From positions 989,234 to 1,053,233 of the forward strand of contig JACHMT010000003.1 of the NCBI GenBank assembly GCA_014208095.1: a stretch of 64,000 nt of DNA, written 5' to 3'. The DNA itself is not shown here. Within the stretch, counting starts at the first letter, position 1. The text below holds more notes on this DNA, generated by a model. It saw only the letters and a list, made by a program, of their open reading frames with translations, did no database searches and was not told the origin of the DNA. Origin of the DNA: Actinospineispora eucalypti. GTDB taxonomy: Bacteria > Actinomycetota > Actinomycetes > Mycobacteriales > Pseudonocardiaceae.

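Overview
The window is GC-rich, with G or C at nearly every third codon position, GTG and TTG starts, and a DUF664/DinB-type gene. This points to a high-GC actinomycete; a filamentous group such as Pseudonocardiales is plausible, but nothing here fixes the genus. No rRNA, tRNA or CRISPR array was seen.

Most of the window belongs to one family of very large paralogous proteins. Four members are visible. One is only an N-terminus leaving the left edge (1-421, minus). Giant 1 is 8,055 codons (3002-27169, minus). A short member has 1,335 codons (28193-32200, minus). Giant 2 is at least 8,898 codons, open to the right edge (37305-64000, plus). All begin with the same unusual leader (basic DxRRxRA segment, then a hydrophobic helix), followed by a conserved segment ending in an SLAELRxxYxP-type motif. 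The three members seen past this point share a stalk: short amphipathic helical repeats, a coiled coil, then a long array in which every cysteine belongs to a local C-x(2-11)-C pair (about 48, 42 and 17 pairs). The short member stops after the stalk. Giant 1 and giant 2 continue into different C-terminal halves. Giant 1 has two papain-like domains, a weak kinase-like segment and a huge polytopic membrane region. Giant 2 has a papain-like domain, a complete SecA-type ATPase motor, membrane helices, a rhomboid protease, a trypsin-like protease, endonuclease-repeat-like segments and two almost identical HAD phosphatase-like domains. The logic resembles polymorphic toxins or giant exoproteins, but I know of no described family with this combination.

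A conserved DNA element of about 45 bp lies upstream of all four paralogs, in two tandem copies for three of them, so they probably form a co-regulated regulon. A response regulator with a degenerate receiver (27458-28132) sits between the short member and giant 1 on the same strand and is the natural candidate regulator.

The centre (32.2-37.3 kb) is a mixed region: a remnant of an OmpR-type regulator, a histidine-kinase/LuxR fusion that looks deletion-derived, a ubiX-ubiD decarboxylase pair, and two small secreted cysteine-containing proteins. On the left, an IS630-family element with a frameshifted transposase lies between a DinB/DUF664 gene and giant 1 and supplies the last codons and the stop of giant 1. 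Clusters of the hexamer TGGCCA recur in the intergenic regions and near the 5' ends of three of the paralogs.
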